From Candidatus Desulfofervidus auxilii (lineage in GTDB: Bacteria > Desulfobacterota > Desulfofervidia > Desulfofervidales > Desulfofervidaceae), in NCBI RefSeq assembly GCF_001577525.1, contig NZ_CP013015.1:612193-663655 (forward strand): a DNA stretch of 51,463 nt, in the 5' to 3' direction. The position numbers were made by a program, and so were the translations under genes. Below are positions 24,365 to 32,867 of this stretch, piece after piece. The notes under the pieces are model-generated. The model was not told the origin of the DNA. It saw only the letters and a list, made by a program, of their open reading frames with translations, and made no database searches. The first letter of the stretch is position 1. Every line of letters begins with the position of its first letter.

Positions 24365-24929
24365 ATGCAAATATCAGCAGAGCTTTATGAGTTTGTCATA
24401 AGAGTAGTAGATGATAGGGTGAGAGAAATAAAGCTCACCCGTGAGGATTTTAATGCCTTAAAACAAGTGGTAGAAGAATTGGCTCAGGCCCAGAAGAGGA
24501 CAGAGGAGGAGTTATGTTCTCTTGTTCGTGAACATGCCAAGACCAGAGAAATGGTAGCTGGGCTTTCAGATACAGTGGGTTATGGCCTTGAAAATCAGGC
24601 TTATGAGGCCTTACCCAGGCTCTTAGAAAGAGATTTTGATTTAAAGATAAAGGATAGGTTAGCAAGAGGGTATATTGTTTATAAAGACGGTAAAGAGGAC
24701 GAGGTGAATGTTTATGGATGGGGGATGAAAGATGGTAAAAAATCCTTATCCTTGGTGAATTTGAAGTAAAGCTTTCTCGCAAAAAATTAACTCGTTTTCT
24801 TAAACGGGCAGAACGCATCAAGCATTACGAAGGGGCAAAGGAATGCCTTTTTTAGCTATAAACCACATGACCCATCCCAAAATAGAGGAATATGCCAGGT
24901 AAAAAGGGATAAAGGTATATTATTCATAA
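24365..24929 (+). pseudogene. decayed DUF3782-like (PD-(D/E)XK-type) gene
   Basis: The first frame (24365-24769) encodes 134 residues: a helical N-terminus with a coiled coil, then the region around Y-G-L-E-N-Q-A-Y-E-A-L-P. Family-like sequence then jumps frames. From about 24742 a second frame gives I-L-G-E-F-E-V-K-L-S-R-K-K-L-T-R-F-L-K-R-A-E-R, with the E-V-K of a PD-(D/E)XK core. After a run of T's (24848-24853) a third frame gives F-L-A-I-N-H-M-T-H-P-K-I-E-E-Y-A-R, then an in-frame TAA and K-G-I-K-V-Y-Y-S. The two shifts and one nonsense codon indicate a pseudogene, although its promoter is still intact. Proteins of this family are small nuclease-like proteins of unknown role. Confidence 0.75.
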
Positions 24930-25322
24930 TGTCCTTAAAATCACCACAAGATATAGAGTTAAATAAAGGAACAAAATTTGATTAGGAGAAGATAAATTGA
25001 GATTTGTAGAGATTAAGAGATAATGGACAGAATAGCAAATCCTAGAAATGACAAATGACAAAGCTCAAATGTCAAATCAAGCCCAAAATCCAAAAATTTA
25101 AAGTTTTAAGTGTTAAGATTTAAGTAGAAAACAAAGGCGAAACAGGCAGGAAGGGGAAGCTTAAAACTTGATACTCAAAACTGTTTTTGGCATTTAGACA
25201 TTTGGATTTTGAAATTTGGATTTTAGGGGATAGATTTCATGTCAACAAGGAACCAATTTTATAAATTCCTATACATACATGAACTAATTTACTACTACCC
25301 CTTTAATTCCTATCAGTATTAA
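24930..25322. repeat. gene-free AT-rich stretch with short dispersed repeats
   Basis: Contains words such as AATGACAAATGACAAAGC (about 25047) and ATTTAGACATTTGGATTT (about 25193), which are partly complementary to each other. They also occur near 900-985 and 24198-24250. No gene or clear promoter is visible. Confidence 0.5.
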
Positions 25323-27431
25323 ATGAAAAAGACAACTGCTATTTTAGTCTTCGGATTAGTTCCTATTCTATCTACCTTCCCTTTTATTTTGAGCATAAAT
25401 AATGTCCTTCCCTATTTCCCGTTTTATCCTATTTTTGATTTATCTCACTCAGACAGTATGCGAGATGTTTATGGTCTATGGTTGTTTAAACAACTTCTGA
25501 TGAAAAAAATCTGCTCAACTTGGACAGATTTTATATTTTATCCCATAGGAATAAACCTCAGCCTTTATCTAACCCAAATTTTCTTTTTGGGATTGCTTAG
25601 CTCATTATTATCTTTTGTTTTCTCCTGGATTACTATTTATAATATTTTGTTACTACTTGCCTTTTGGGGAATAGGATATTTTACTTACTGTTTGGCGAGA
25701 AATGCTGGCTTGGAAAAAAATATAGCCATTATCTCAGGACTGAGTTTTCAAATGTCGCCTTGGACATATGCCAATGTTTTAAGTCATCTTTTTGTGCTCT
25801 GGGCAGTTTGTGGTTTTATATTATATGCCATTGCCCTTACTTCTATTATTTCAGCTACTAAAAACCAAGAAAGAGTGCCTTGGCGTTATTATCTTTTAGG
25901 AAGTTTTGGTTTTTTTTTAACCTTTACTACTTATGTTTATTTTACTATTTTTATCGCTATTTTTAGTGCCCTTGTAGTTATATGGTATGGCTGTAAAAGC
26001 TTAAAAACTTGGAGTATGTTTCTAAAAAATATGTTTAAGCTAGCCTTATTGAGTATAATTCTGGTATGTCCTTTTTTACTAATAATCTTTTGTTATTTGC
26101 ACAAAGCGGGCACTGAGGTCTTGGCTGTGCCTTTATCCTTGGCCAATAAATGGTCAGTAGACTTGGTTTCCTATTTTTTACCCAGCGAATTCAACCCTAT
26201 TTTTAAATCCTGGGTTTTTCCTATTAAGCAAAATTTTTCTGGCAATGTAGCTATCCAATCGGCCTTTATCAATCCCGTTATTTTGTTATTTGGCGTTTTA
26301 GGTCTTTTGAATTCAAAAAATAAGATTAAATCTTTATGGTTTTTAGTCTTTTTGCTCTTTTTTTCTCTTTCTTTAGGCCCATTTCTGAAAATTAATGGAC
26401 ACACTTATAATCTACCCTTGCCTTATTGTCTCCTTCATGTCTTGCCTATTTTTCAAGCCATTAGGGATTGCAGTATGATGACCGGTATAGCCCATCTAGC
26501 TATGAGCATTCTTTTTGGTTTGGGAATAAGTGCATATTACCAAAGATTTTTGGGAAAACATAAACATTTTATAATGAGTATTTTGTTGTTTTTAGGTTTT
26601 ATATTATATGTGAATTATTATTTCACATATACCACCCCTAATTTATCGCCAGGTTATAAAATTATCAAAAATGCTCCTAGAGATAAAACAGTATTGGAAC
26701 TTCCTTATGACCCTTATCGTTATGCTAATTTTTATGCCCAAATGTATCATCACAAACGTTTAATCAATGGTATGGGATTAAGGCTGTCACCTTTTTATAA
26801 TAATTATTTTGAACAGATTTGGCAAAATATTTTAGCTATTCCCAAGCAAACTATAGCTGCCCTTAATTTAGGCTACATTATCGTGCATAAAGATGGGTAT
26901 AACTGTAAAACTACCACTTCCTCCTTAGGACAAGAAATCTGGAGCGATAAAAAAATCTCCATTTTTAAGGTATCTTCATCAGGATTAAATATTAAACAAT
27001 ATTTTTTAGATTTTTCTTCAAAAGAAAAAACATTTGCCATTTTTAAGGGACTATCCTCTCCTGAAATAAGTGCAGAAACCCCTCCGCGAACCTTTAGATG
27101 GTCTTCAGAGAAAAAGACGGAAATTTGGTTTTATATCTCGCCAAAAGATACACAAAAAATAAATTTTTTAGAAATCTTTGTTTATCCATTTGTGCCCCCG
27201 TTTAGGCAAACGCAAGTTATGACTGTATTTTTAAATCAATATAAAATAAAATCCTTAAATTTAGAAAAAAAATGGACATTATATAGATTGAAAGTTAAAG
27301 ATAGATTAAAACCTGGCTTGAACAAGCTCAGTTTTGAATACAGCCATGTCTTTAGGCCATGTGATTATTATTCAGAAAGTAAAGATGATAGAACCTTGGC
27401 TGTGGCCTTTGATTTTTTGAGGCTCAAGTGA
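25323..27431 (+). CDS. large polytopic membrane protein, possible GT-C type glycosyltransferase
   Basis: The 702-residue protein has about ten to twelve hydrophobic segments in residues 1-450 and a soluble C-terminal part (about 470-702) rich in beta structure. The first extracytoplasmic loop contains H-S-D-S-M-R-D (about 42-48), an acidic motif typical of the GT-C fold, in which lipid-linked sugars are transferred outside the membrane. A long hydrophilic tail fits the same architecture. I do not recognise a specific family, and the substrate is unknown. The ATG at 25323 has no clear ribosome site. The gene stands alone and converges with the isochorismatase-type gene, with 8 bp between the stops. 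Confidence 0.6.
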   Translation: MKKTTAILVFGLVPILSTFPFILSINNVLPYFPFYPIFDLSHSDSMRDVYGLWLFKQLLMKKICSTWTDFIFYPIGINLSLYLTQIFFLGLLSSLLSFVFSWITIYNILLLLAFWGIGYFTYCLARNAGLEKNIAIISGLSFQMSPWTYANVLSHLFVLWAVCGFILYAIALTSIISATKNQERVPWRYYLLGSFGFFLTFTTYVYFTIFIAIFSALVVIWYGCKSLKTWSMFLKNMFKLALLSIILVCPFLLIIFCYLHKAGTEVLAVPLSLANKWSVDLVSYFLPSEFNPIFKSWVFPIKQNFSGNVAIQSAFINPVILLFGVLGLLNSKNKIKSLWFLVFLLFFSLSLGPFLKINGHTYNLPLPYCLLHVLPIFQAIRDCSMMTGIAHLAMSILFGLGISAYYQRFLGKHKHFIMSILLFLGFILYVNYYFTYTTPNLSPGYKIIKNAPRDKTVLELPYDPYRYANFYAQMYHHKRLINGMGLRLSPFYNNYFEQIWQNILAIPKQTIAALNLGYIIVHKDGYNCKTTTSSLGQEIWSDKKISIFKVSSSGLNIKQYFLDFSSKEKTFAIFKGLSSPEISAETPPRTFRWSSEKKTEIWFYISPKDTQKINFLEIFVYPFVPPFRQTQVMTVFLNQYKIKSLNLEKKWTLYRLKVKDRLKPGLNKLSFEYSHVFRPCDYYSESKDDRTLAVAFDFLRLK

Positions 27432-27439
27432 ATGTATAA

Positions 27440-27961
27440 TTAAACCACCCTTGCCCCAAAAAGCCTTTTCATTCTTTCCAAGGCAAAGATATGGGCGTTT
27501 TTATCAAAGTCTGCTACTCCTTTTTCATGGATATAAATCTCATAATCCCTTTCACATAAATCACTTACTGTTTCCATCACACAGATAGAAGTGCACACTC
27601 CTACTATATGGACTTGAGTGATATTTTCCTTCTTTAAAATCTGTTCCAGATTAGTATTAAAAAAACCGCTGAAGTGTTGTTTGGGGACAATATAATCTTT
27701 TGGAGCTGGAGATAATTCAGGCACAATTTCCGCTCCTTTTGTTCCCTTTATACAGTGAGGAGGAAACCGTTTAAATTCTCTATCTTCTGGTTCATGTTGG
27801 TCAGCAACATAGATAATAACTGCTCCTTCCCTTCTTTTAGTTTCAATCAATTTTTTTATATAAGGAATAATCTTTTGGGCAGCTTCGCCACAATAAAGAA
27901 CACCTTCAGGACTTACGAAGTCATTTAACATATCTATTATTAAAACAGCCTGTTTAGACAT
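27440..27961 (-). CDS. isochorismatase-family cysteine hydrolase (nicotinamidase-like)
   Basis: A 173-residue cysteine hydrolase. The catalytic triad is visible: Asp in I-I-D-M-L-N-D-F (about residue 9), Lys in Y-I-V-P-K-Q-H-F-S-G-F (about 94) and Cys in G-V-C-T-S-I-C-V (about 126). The pattern, including F-S-G-F-F-N-T, suits nicotinamidase-like enzymes in NAD salvage, but related hydrolases have other substrates. The start overlaps the end of the small membrane protein gene at 27954, so the two are translationally coupled. Confidence 0.85.
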   Translation of the reverse strand: MSKQAVLIIDMLNDFVSPEGVLYCGEAAQKIIPYIKKLIETKRREGAVIIYVADQHEPEDREFKRFPPHCIKGTKGAEIVPELSPAPKDYIVPKQHFSGFFNTNLEQILKKENITQVHIVGVCTSICVMETVSDLCERDYEIYIHEKGVADFDKNAHIFALERMKRLFGARVV

Positions 27962-28166
27962 TAGTTTTGGGGTCTTTTAAAAGTCTTTTGCGTCCAAATA
28001 GGAAGTAACATAATCCACCTATACAGGGAATAAAGATGACAAACAATAACCAGAGAAATTTTCCATAAATATTCTTTATTTCTTTAGTCATTAATTCAAT
28101 AATTGCCCAGAAAGTGGGTATCATAGGTATTAAAAAAATAAGAATTAATAAACCCCACTTAAGCAT
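27954..28166 (-). CDS. small PLDc_N-type membrane protein
   Basis: A 70-residue protein with two transmembrane helices (about 4-24 and 37-58) and a short basic tail. The W-L-L-F-V-I-F-I-P-C-I-G-G-L-C-Y-F-L-F-G-R segment is the signature of the PLDc_N family, named after the N-terminus of cardiolipin synthases but common as stand-alone proteins of unknown role. The stop overlaps the next gene by 8 bp. Confidence 0.75.
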   Translation of the reverse strand: MLKWGLLILIFLIPMIPTFWAIIELMTKEIKNIYGKFLWLLFVIFIPCIGGLCYFLFGRKRLLKDPKTNV

Positions 28167-28267
28167 TTTCGGTAAATGTTTTAAATATTAACCTATATGC
28201 TCACTACCCATCTTATATCTCAGGGAAGAAGCAATTTTGCCAGTTATTGGCTGGTTGCAATCAAATA

Positions 28268-28283
28268 AGTCTATTTTTAGACT
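28268..28283 (-). terminator. small hairpin overlapping the nfu stop codon, weak terminator candidate
   Basis: AGTCTA, a 4-nt loop and TAGACT are followed on the minus strand by TATTTGATT. The stem is short and the T-run poor. It marks the end of the polyamine operon but may not stop transcription. Confidence 0.3.
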
Positions 28284-28504
28284 GCTTCTACTGCTTTTAC
28301 TTCAGAAATTTGCTTTTTTAAATAAGCTTCTACACCCATTTTCAGAGTCATCTGAGACATAGGACAGCCTGCACATGCCCCTTTTAATCTAACTTTGACT
28401 ATTCCATCTATCACATCTACTAATTCAATGTCACCACCATCTGCTTGAAGAGAAGGTCTTACTTTATTTATGGCCATCTGCACCCTATTTTTTAAATCAC
28501 TCAC
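28277..28504 (-). CDS. NifU C-terminal domain Fe-S scaffold protein
   Basis: A 75-residue stand-alone NifU-like domain that holds or delivers Fe-S clusters in the cytoplasm. The key motif is G-A-C-A-G-C-P-M-S (CxxC at about residues 39-42), preceded by L-Q-A-D-G-G-D-I-E-L-V and followed by M-T-L-K-M-G-V-E. Its start overlaps the end of speE by 8 bp, so it is the last gene of the bpsA-speD-speE operon. A link to polyamine synthesis is not obvious. Confidence 0.9.
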   Translation of the reverse strand: MSDLKNRVQMAINKVRPSLQADGGDIELVDVIDGIVKVRLKGACAGCPMSQMTLKMGVEAYLKKQISEVKAVEAV

Positions 28505-29354
28505 TTTCTTTCTCCTTTAACATAAATTGGGGGACACTTAAAAATCCCCCTTTATGGACTTTGGGGTTATAATATTTAGTGTGCATTTTTCTCCACCTAG
28601 CTTCAATTAAAGCTTCATCAGCCATTACTGGGTCATATTTAAAGCTTCCCAATATAAAACTCCACATCCCACCAGGATAGCTAGGAATGGCATAAACATA
28701 AATCCGCACAATGGGATATATATCTTTTAAAAAATCACATAATCCCTTTATAAACTGTTCATGCAAATAAGGAGACTCACTCTGAATCACCATTATACCA
28801 TCCTCATTTAAAACCTCAACCAAATCTTCTTGAAACCCTTTTTCATAAAGAACTTTGGCCGGTCCTACTGGGTCAGTAGAATCAATAATCACTATATCAT
28901 ATTTGGAGCGATTTTTCTTGACATACCATCTTCCATCACTAATATGAATCTTCACCCGTTTATCCCTCAATTTATTACTTACTGAGGGGAAATACCTTTG
29001 GGCCACTTTGATTACTTCAGCATCAATTTCCACCAAATCTAACTCTTGCACCATTTCATGTTTCAAAATCTCCCTTACACTACCCCCATCACCTCCACCA
29101 ATGACTAACACCCTTTGAGGACAAGGATGGGTAAAAAGGGCAGGATGCACAATTAATTCATGATAAACATATTCATCTCTCTCAGTAAGTTGGACACACT
29201 GGTCTAAAATTAACGCCTTACCTAAATTTTTGAATTTTAGAACATAAATCTCTTGGTAAGATGAGTGCTCATGGTAAAGAATGTCTTCCACCAAAAATCC
29301 AAGCCTTAATCCATTTATTTCTTCGTAAAACCAACCATCATTTTTGTTCAGCAT
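28497..29354 (-). CDS. speE: polyamine aminopropyltransferase (spermidine synthase family)
   Basis: SpeE transfers an aminopropyl group from decarboxylated S-adenosylmethionine to an amine acceptor. The motifs are W-F-Y-E at the N-terminus, V-I-G-G-G-D-G-G-S-V-R-E (cofactor site), D-S-T-D-P-V-G-P-A (catalytic Asp) and Q-S-E-S-P-Y. The length, 285 residues from the ATG at 29354, is normal. An upstream ATG (29390) would add 12 residues lying inside the speD frame. The gene overlaps the end of speD by 17 bp and the start of the NifU-like gene by 8 bp. With an agmatine-forming decarboxylase in the window, the acceptor may be agmatine (as in Thermus) or putrescine; this cannot be decided here. Confidence 0.93.
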   Translation of the reverse strand: MLNKNDGWFYEEINGLRLGFLVEDILYHEHSSYQEIYVLKFKNLGKALILDQCVQLTERDEYVYHELIVHPALFTHPCPQRVLVIGGGDGGSVREILKHEMVQELDLVEIDAEVIKVAQRYFPSVSNKLRDKRVKIHISDGRWYVKKNRSKYDIVIIDSTDPVGPAKVLYEKGFQEDLVEVLNEDGIMVIQSESPYLHEQFIKGLCDFLKDIYPIVRIYVYAIPSYPGGMWSFILGSFKYDPVMADEALIEARWRKMHTKYYNPKVHKGGFLSVPQFMLKEKESE

Positions 29355-29706
29355 CTGAATAAGAATCACCCCGATGAAAATCCAAGACATGCATTTTTTT
29401 AGGTTTTAAATATTGCTTGACCACAGAAACTACTTCTTCTGGTCTTACATAAGGAACACAGGTATAAATGTCTATGGCTGCATATCCTATTTCAGGCCAT
29501 GAGTGAACGCTCATGTAAGACTCCTTCAATAGGGCTACTGCACTCAGTCCTTGAGGATTAAATTTATGGGTCTTAAGCTCTACTAACGTTGTACCGGAGA
29601 CTTCTACCGCTTTTTCCAGCATTCCTTTTATAAGCACCTCGGAATTTAAAACCCTTCCATTACACCCCCACAATTCCAAAATTAAATGCTTCCCCATCCA
29701 TGCCAT
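29338..29706 (-). CDS. speD: S-adenosylmethionine decarboxylase proenzyme
   Basis: A short prokaryotic-type SpeD of 122 residues that makes decarboxylated S-adenosylmethionine, the aminopropyl donor for SpeE and BpsA. The self-cleavage site is E-S in L-K-E-S-Y-M-S-V-H-S-W-P-E (Ser about residue 63), where the Ser becomes the pyruvoyl cofactor. Later Cys-containing and Y-A-A-I-D-I-Y-T-C motifs are typical. A very strong ribosome site (GGGGGGTGA) precedes the ATG. It is the second gene of bpsA-speD-speE-nfu. Confidence 0.94.
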   Translation of the reverse strand: MAWMGKHLILELWGCNGRVLNSEVLIKGMLEKAVEVSGTTLVELKTHKFNPQGLSAVALLKESYMSVHSWPEIGYAAIDIYTCVPYVRPEEVVSVVKQYLKPKKMHVLDFHRGDSYSDAEQK

Positions 29707-29737
29707 TTCACCCCCCTTAATTTAAAAATTTACTTCT

Positions 29738-30772
29738 TTAAGGACAAGTTACATAAGCCTCCTGATCGTAATAAAGTTCTCTCTGCCAATCCACCTTGCC
29801 CCTTACCAAAGGTTGAGGTGAATTTACTGCATAAATCCGAAACAGATTAGAAGTATAAAAATCCACCTCTGGGATTTTAATTTCTACAGGTGCTTCTTTG
29901 ACTACCTTTAATTCCAAATTCAAAATGTCGTCTCTTTCTAAAAGATAAGTGTGAAACCCCCGCACAATATCGGTAATGGTAAACCCCATTTCTAAAATGT
30001 CTTTTTGTATATTCCACCATTTTTGACGTGATGCTTCTAAATGTGTCAACCCAAAGTAACCTATAGAACCTTCTCCTTTTAAGGCTTCAACACACCGAGA
30101 AAGGAATAAACGAAGACCCCCTATGGTCTCTACAGGGTCTGTCAAAAAAACATCATATTTGCCTTTAAATTGGTCAGGAAGGGGCTCTCTAACGTCATAA
30201 CGAATTACTTCAAGATTATTCCAACCTTTTAAAGCTGCTTTCTTTTCAATAAAGTTTAAAATCCTTTGATCAATTTCTAAAACAGTGACTTGTTTTGGAA
30301 AACCTGAAGCAAGCAGGGCTAAAGAAGTTAAGTCATCATCTCCCAATAAAATAATATTTTTACCTTCTATATCCCCAAGTTGATACATAAAAATCACCCG
30401 TGCTACCGTATCTGTGGAGTCAACATAGCCTTGGTCGTATTCTGAAATCGCCTTAGGACGTTCAAAAGTTAAGCTCTCAAATTCTTTTACTAACCATTTG
30501 AAAGGAGATAAAGTAACAGTTTTACCATGACACTCAGGACACATAGCAGAATTAAAAACTGAAATCCCTAAATCCTTAGCTTCTTCTCTTCCTTTTGAAG
30601 TGAGATAAAATAAATTGTTTTTATATTCTAAGATTTTATTTCTTAGGAGATTTTTTAAGGTTTTTTGAACGGTGGGTATATCAACATCAATATACTTGAG
30701 GAGCTTCCAATATGTCAAGGGTTGAGCTAATAAAAACCGTAATACAAAGCTCTTAACCCTTGTTTCTGCCAA
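29738..30772 (-). CDS. bpsA: N4-bis(aminopropyl)spermidine synthase (branched-chain polyamine synthase)
   Basis: BpsA adds two aminopropyl groups to the N4 of spermidine, making the branched polyamines used by thermophiles. The 344-residue protein has a winged-helix-like N-terminus (about 1-65), a C-P-E-C-H-G segment (about 79-84), a Rossmann core with L-G-D-D-D-L-T-S-L (about 143-151) and the active-site-like motif T-D-P-V-E-T-I-G-G. The C-terminal F-Y-T-S-N-L-F-R-I segment is also typical. The predicted start is a TTG preceded by GAGGAGG. It heads the polyamine operon, and its presence is the strongest hint of thermophily in the window. Confidence 0.92.
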   Translation of the reverse strand: MAETRVKSFVLRFLLAQPLTYWKLLKYIDVDIPTVQKTLKNLLRNKILEYKNNLFYLTSKGREEAKDLGISVFNSAMCPECHGKTVTLSPFKWLVKEFESLTFERPKAISEYDQGYVDSTDTVARVIFMYQLGDIEGKNIILLGDDDLTSLALLASGFPKQVTVLEIDQRILNFIEKKAALKGWNNLEVIRYDVREPLPDQFKGKYDVFLTDPVETIGGLRLFLSRCVEALKGEGSIGYFGLTHLEASRQKWWNIQKDILEMGFTITDIVRGFHTYLLERDDILNLELKVVKEAPVEIKIPEVDFYTSNLFRIYAVNSPQPLVRGKVDWQRELYYDQEAYVTCP

Positions 30773-31357
30773 TCTATCCTCCTCTTCTGATATACTTTAC
30801 ATCGGTCTTCTATCATAAGCAGTTGTTTTTTACATGATTTTATGGAAATGTCAAGTAGCCAAAAAACCAGGCAGTATGATAACATGAAAAAGTTGTGCAC
30901 CTTGGTAGTAAGGCCTGCCTGACAGCAGGCAGGTTGGAATTTTATCCAAAAATCAATCACGGATTTTGGGCCATTTTTGCTATTGACATTTGATAAAGAA
31001 GTGAGTATAAAGAATATACCCACCTGAGAGGTGAAGTGGAAATTTTAACTTTTTGTAGCCAAAGAATATAGTTCTTTTATATGTTTGAGATTATGGCCAA
31101 TTGAGGGTAAATCTGTATTATCCATGAGTTTAGAGTCTTTGTTAAACTTAAGTGAAGGATGTAAATATTCAGATAGTCACAATAAGAGAATTTACACAAG
31201 ATTTAAATTAGAGGATATAAGACATCACAACTCAAGAAATTTTTGATATGTAGGTTTATTTAAAATTCTGGCTACTGGAAATACTTGTAAAAATAATCCC
31301 ATTTTTGACAGATAAGTGGATTGATTTACTAAAAATATTTTTTGTGAGGAAGTAAAG
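30773..31357. other. gene-free region between bpsA and rho with the rho leader
   Basis: Contains the palindrome CCTGCCTGACAGCAGGCAGG (30914-30933), followed by the dispersed word AAAAATCAATCACGGATTTTGG (30948-30969). After it come a near-perfect promoter (30983-31011) and a small hairpin CACCT-GAG-AGGTG (31021-31033). A 40-codon frame (31124-31246) lies in the leader without a ribosome site. A second, weaker TTGACA (31305-31310) lies close to the rho start. Confidence 0.6.
30983..31011 (+). promoter_or_regulatory. strong promoter upstream of rho
   Basis: TTGACA (30983-30988), 17 bp, TATAAA (31006-31011). If it drives rho, the transcript has a leader of about 340 nt, long enough for autogenous termination by Rho, which is known for rho genes in other bacteria. 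Confidence 0.7.
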
Positions 31358-32605
31358 ATGAATTTAGCTCAACTAAAAGCAATGAAGATCAACTCCTTAA
31401 TTGAACTGGCAAAGGAATTAAATATAGAAGGTGCCCCTGGGATGAGTAAACAGGCGTTGATCTTTACTCTTTTGCAGACGCAAGCAGAAAGAAATGAGGC
31501 TATTTATGGTGAGGGGGTGTTGGAAATCCTTCCTGATGGTTTTGGTTTCTTACGTTCTCCTTATAATAATTATTTGCCTGGACCTGATGATATTTATGTC
31601 TCTCCCTCTCAAATCAAAAAATTTGGTCTGCGCACAGGGGATACCGTAAGCGGAGAAATACGACCTCCCAAGGAGGGAGAGAAATATTTTGCTCTAGTAA
31701 GGGTGAAAAGCATCAATTTCGAAGTTCCAGAGAAGGCAAGGGAAGTAATTTTATTTGACCACTTAACTCCTTTGTTCCCTAACCAAAAAATCCATTTAGA
31801 GTATACGCCTACTAATTATTCTACCCGAATTATGGATTTACTCACACCCATAGGAAAAGGTCAGCGGGGACTCATTGTGGCTTCTCCTCGGACAGGGAAG
31901 ACTATGCTTTTAAAAGATATTGCTCACGCTATTGAGACTAACCATCCAGAAATTTTTCTCATTGTTTTACTCATAGATGAAAGGCCTGAGGAAGTGACAG
32001 ATTGGCAACGTACTGTTAAGGCAGAAGTAATTAGTTCTACCTTTGATGAACCAGCTCACCGTCATATTCAAGTAGCCGAAATGGTAATAGAGAAGGCGAA
32101 AAGACTAGTAGAATACAAAAAAGATGTAGTAATTTTACTAGATAGTATTACCCGTTTGGCTAGGGCTTATAACACTGTAGTACCTGCCAGTGGCAAAATT
32201 CTCTCGGGAGGGATAGATGCTCATGCCTTGCACCGGCCTAAACGGTTCTTTGGAGCTGCTAGAAATATTGAAGAAGGTGGCAGTTTAACTGTTATTGCTA
32301 CTGCTTTGATTGAAACAGGTAGCCGTATGGATGAAGTCATCTTTGAGGAGTTTAAAGGGACAGGAAACCTGGAAATTCATCTAGATAGGCGTTTAAGTGA
32401 TAAGCGTATTTTCCCTGCTATTGATATTAATAGGTCAGGAACAAGAAGGGAAGAATTGCTCACAGACCCCAAATATCTCCCTCGCATTTGGCTTCTAAGG
32501 AAACTCTTATCACCGCTAAATCCAGTGGATGCTATGGAATTTCTTTTAGAAAAAATAAAGATGACTGAAACAAATGAAGAGTTTTTAAATTCTATGAATC
32601 AATAA
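31358..32605 (+). CDS. rho: transcription termination factor Rho
   Basis: Hexameric RNA-dependent ATPase that ends transcription. The 415-residue protein has the N-terminal Rho_N helices (residues 1-45), an RNA-binding cold-shock-like domain ([15 protein letters not shown], about 50-64) and the ATPase core. The core contains S-P-R-T-G-K-T (P-loop), [25 protein letters not shown] and the R-loop region L-S-G-G-I-D. A ribosome site (GAGGAAG) precedes the ATG. It heads the rho-rpmE-prfA block. Confidence 0.97.
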   Translation: MNLAQLKAMKINSLIELAKELNIEGAPGMSKQALIFTLLQTQAERNEAIYGEGVLEILPDGFGFLRSPYNNYLPGPDDIYVSPSQIKKFGLRTGDTVSGEIRPPKEGEKYFALVRVKSINFEVPEKAREVILFDHLTPLFPNQKIHLEYTPTNYSTRIMDLLTPIGKGQRGLIVASPRTGKTMLLKDIAHAIETNHPEIFLIVLLIDERPEEVTDWQRTVKAEVISSTFDEPAHRHIQVAEMVIEKAKRLVEYKKDVVILLDSITRLARAYNTVVPASGKILSGGIDAHALHRPKRFFGAARNIEEGGSLTVIATALIETGSRMDEVIFEEFKGTGNLEIHLDRRLSDKRIFPAIDINRSGTRREELLTDPKYLPRIWLLRKLLSPLNPVDAMEFLLEKIKMTETNEEFLNSMNQ

Positions 32606-32657
32606 CCCTACCAATTTCTTAAAAAAATTGTAAAATGTGTTTAAAGGAGGTGTGGTT

Positions 32658-32867
32658 ATGAAAGAAAAAATTCATCCCCCATATTATCGGACTAAAATCA
32701 GGTGTGCTTGTGGTTTTGAATTAGAAGTAGGTTCTACCAAAAAAGACATTAAGGTAGAAATTTGTTCTCATTGCCATCCTTTTTTTACAGGTAAGGAAAA
32801 ATATATTGATGCTGCTGGTCAGATAGAAAAGTTTAAGAGGAAATACGGAATTGTTGACAAAGAATAA
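32658..32867 (+). CDS. rpmE: 50S ribosomal protein L31
   Basis: L31 bridges the ribosomal subunits. The 69-residue protein has the zinc-type pattern C-A-C near the N-terminus and [11 protein letters not shown] downstream. The start is the ATG at 32658, which has a strong AAAGGAGG site. An ATG 21 bp upstream lies before that site and is rejected. Its stop overlaps the prfA start by one base. Confidence 0.95.
   Translation: MKEKIHPPYYRTKIRCACGFELEVGSTKKDIKVEICSHCHPFFTGKEKYIDAAGQIEKFKRKYGIVDKE

Noticed and set aside
31124-31246. A 40-codon frame in the rho leader
   Set aside because: No ribosome site and no recognisable leader-peptide features; kept only as a note in the rho leader entry.
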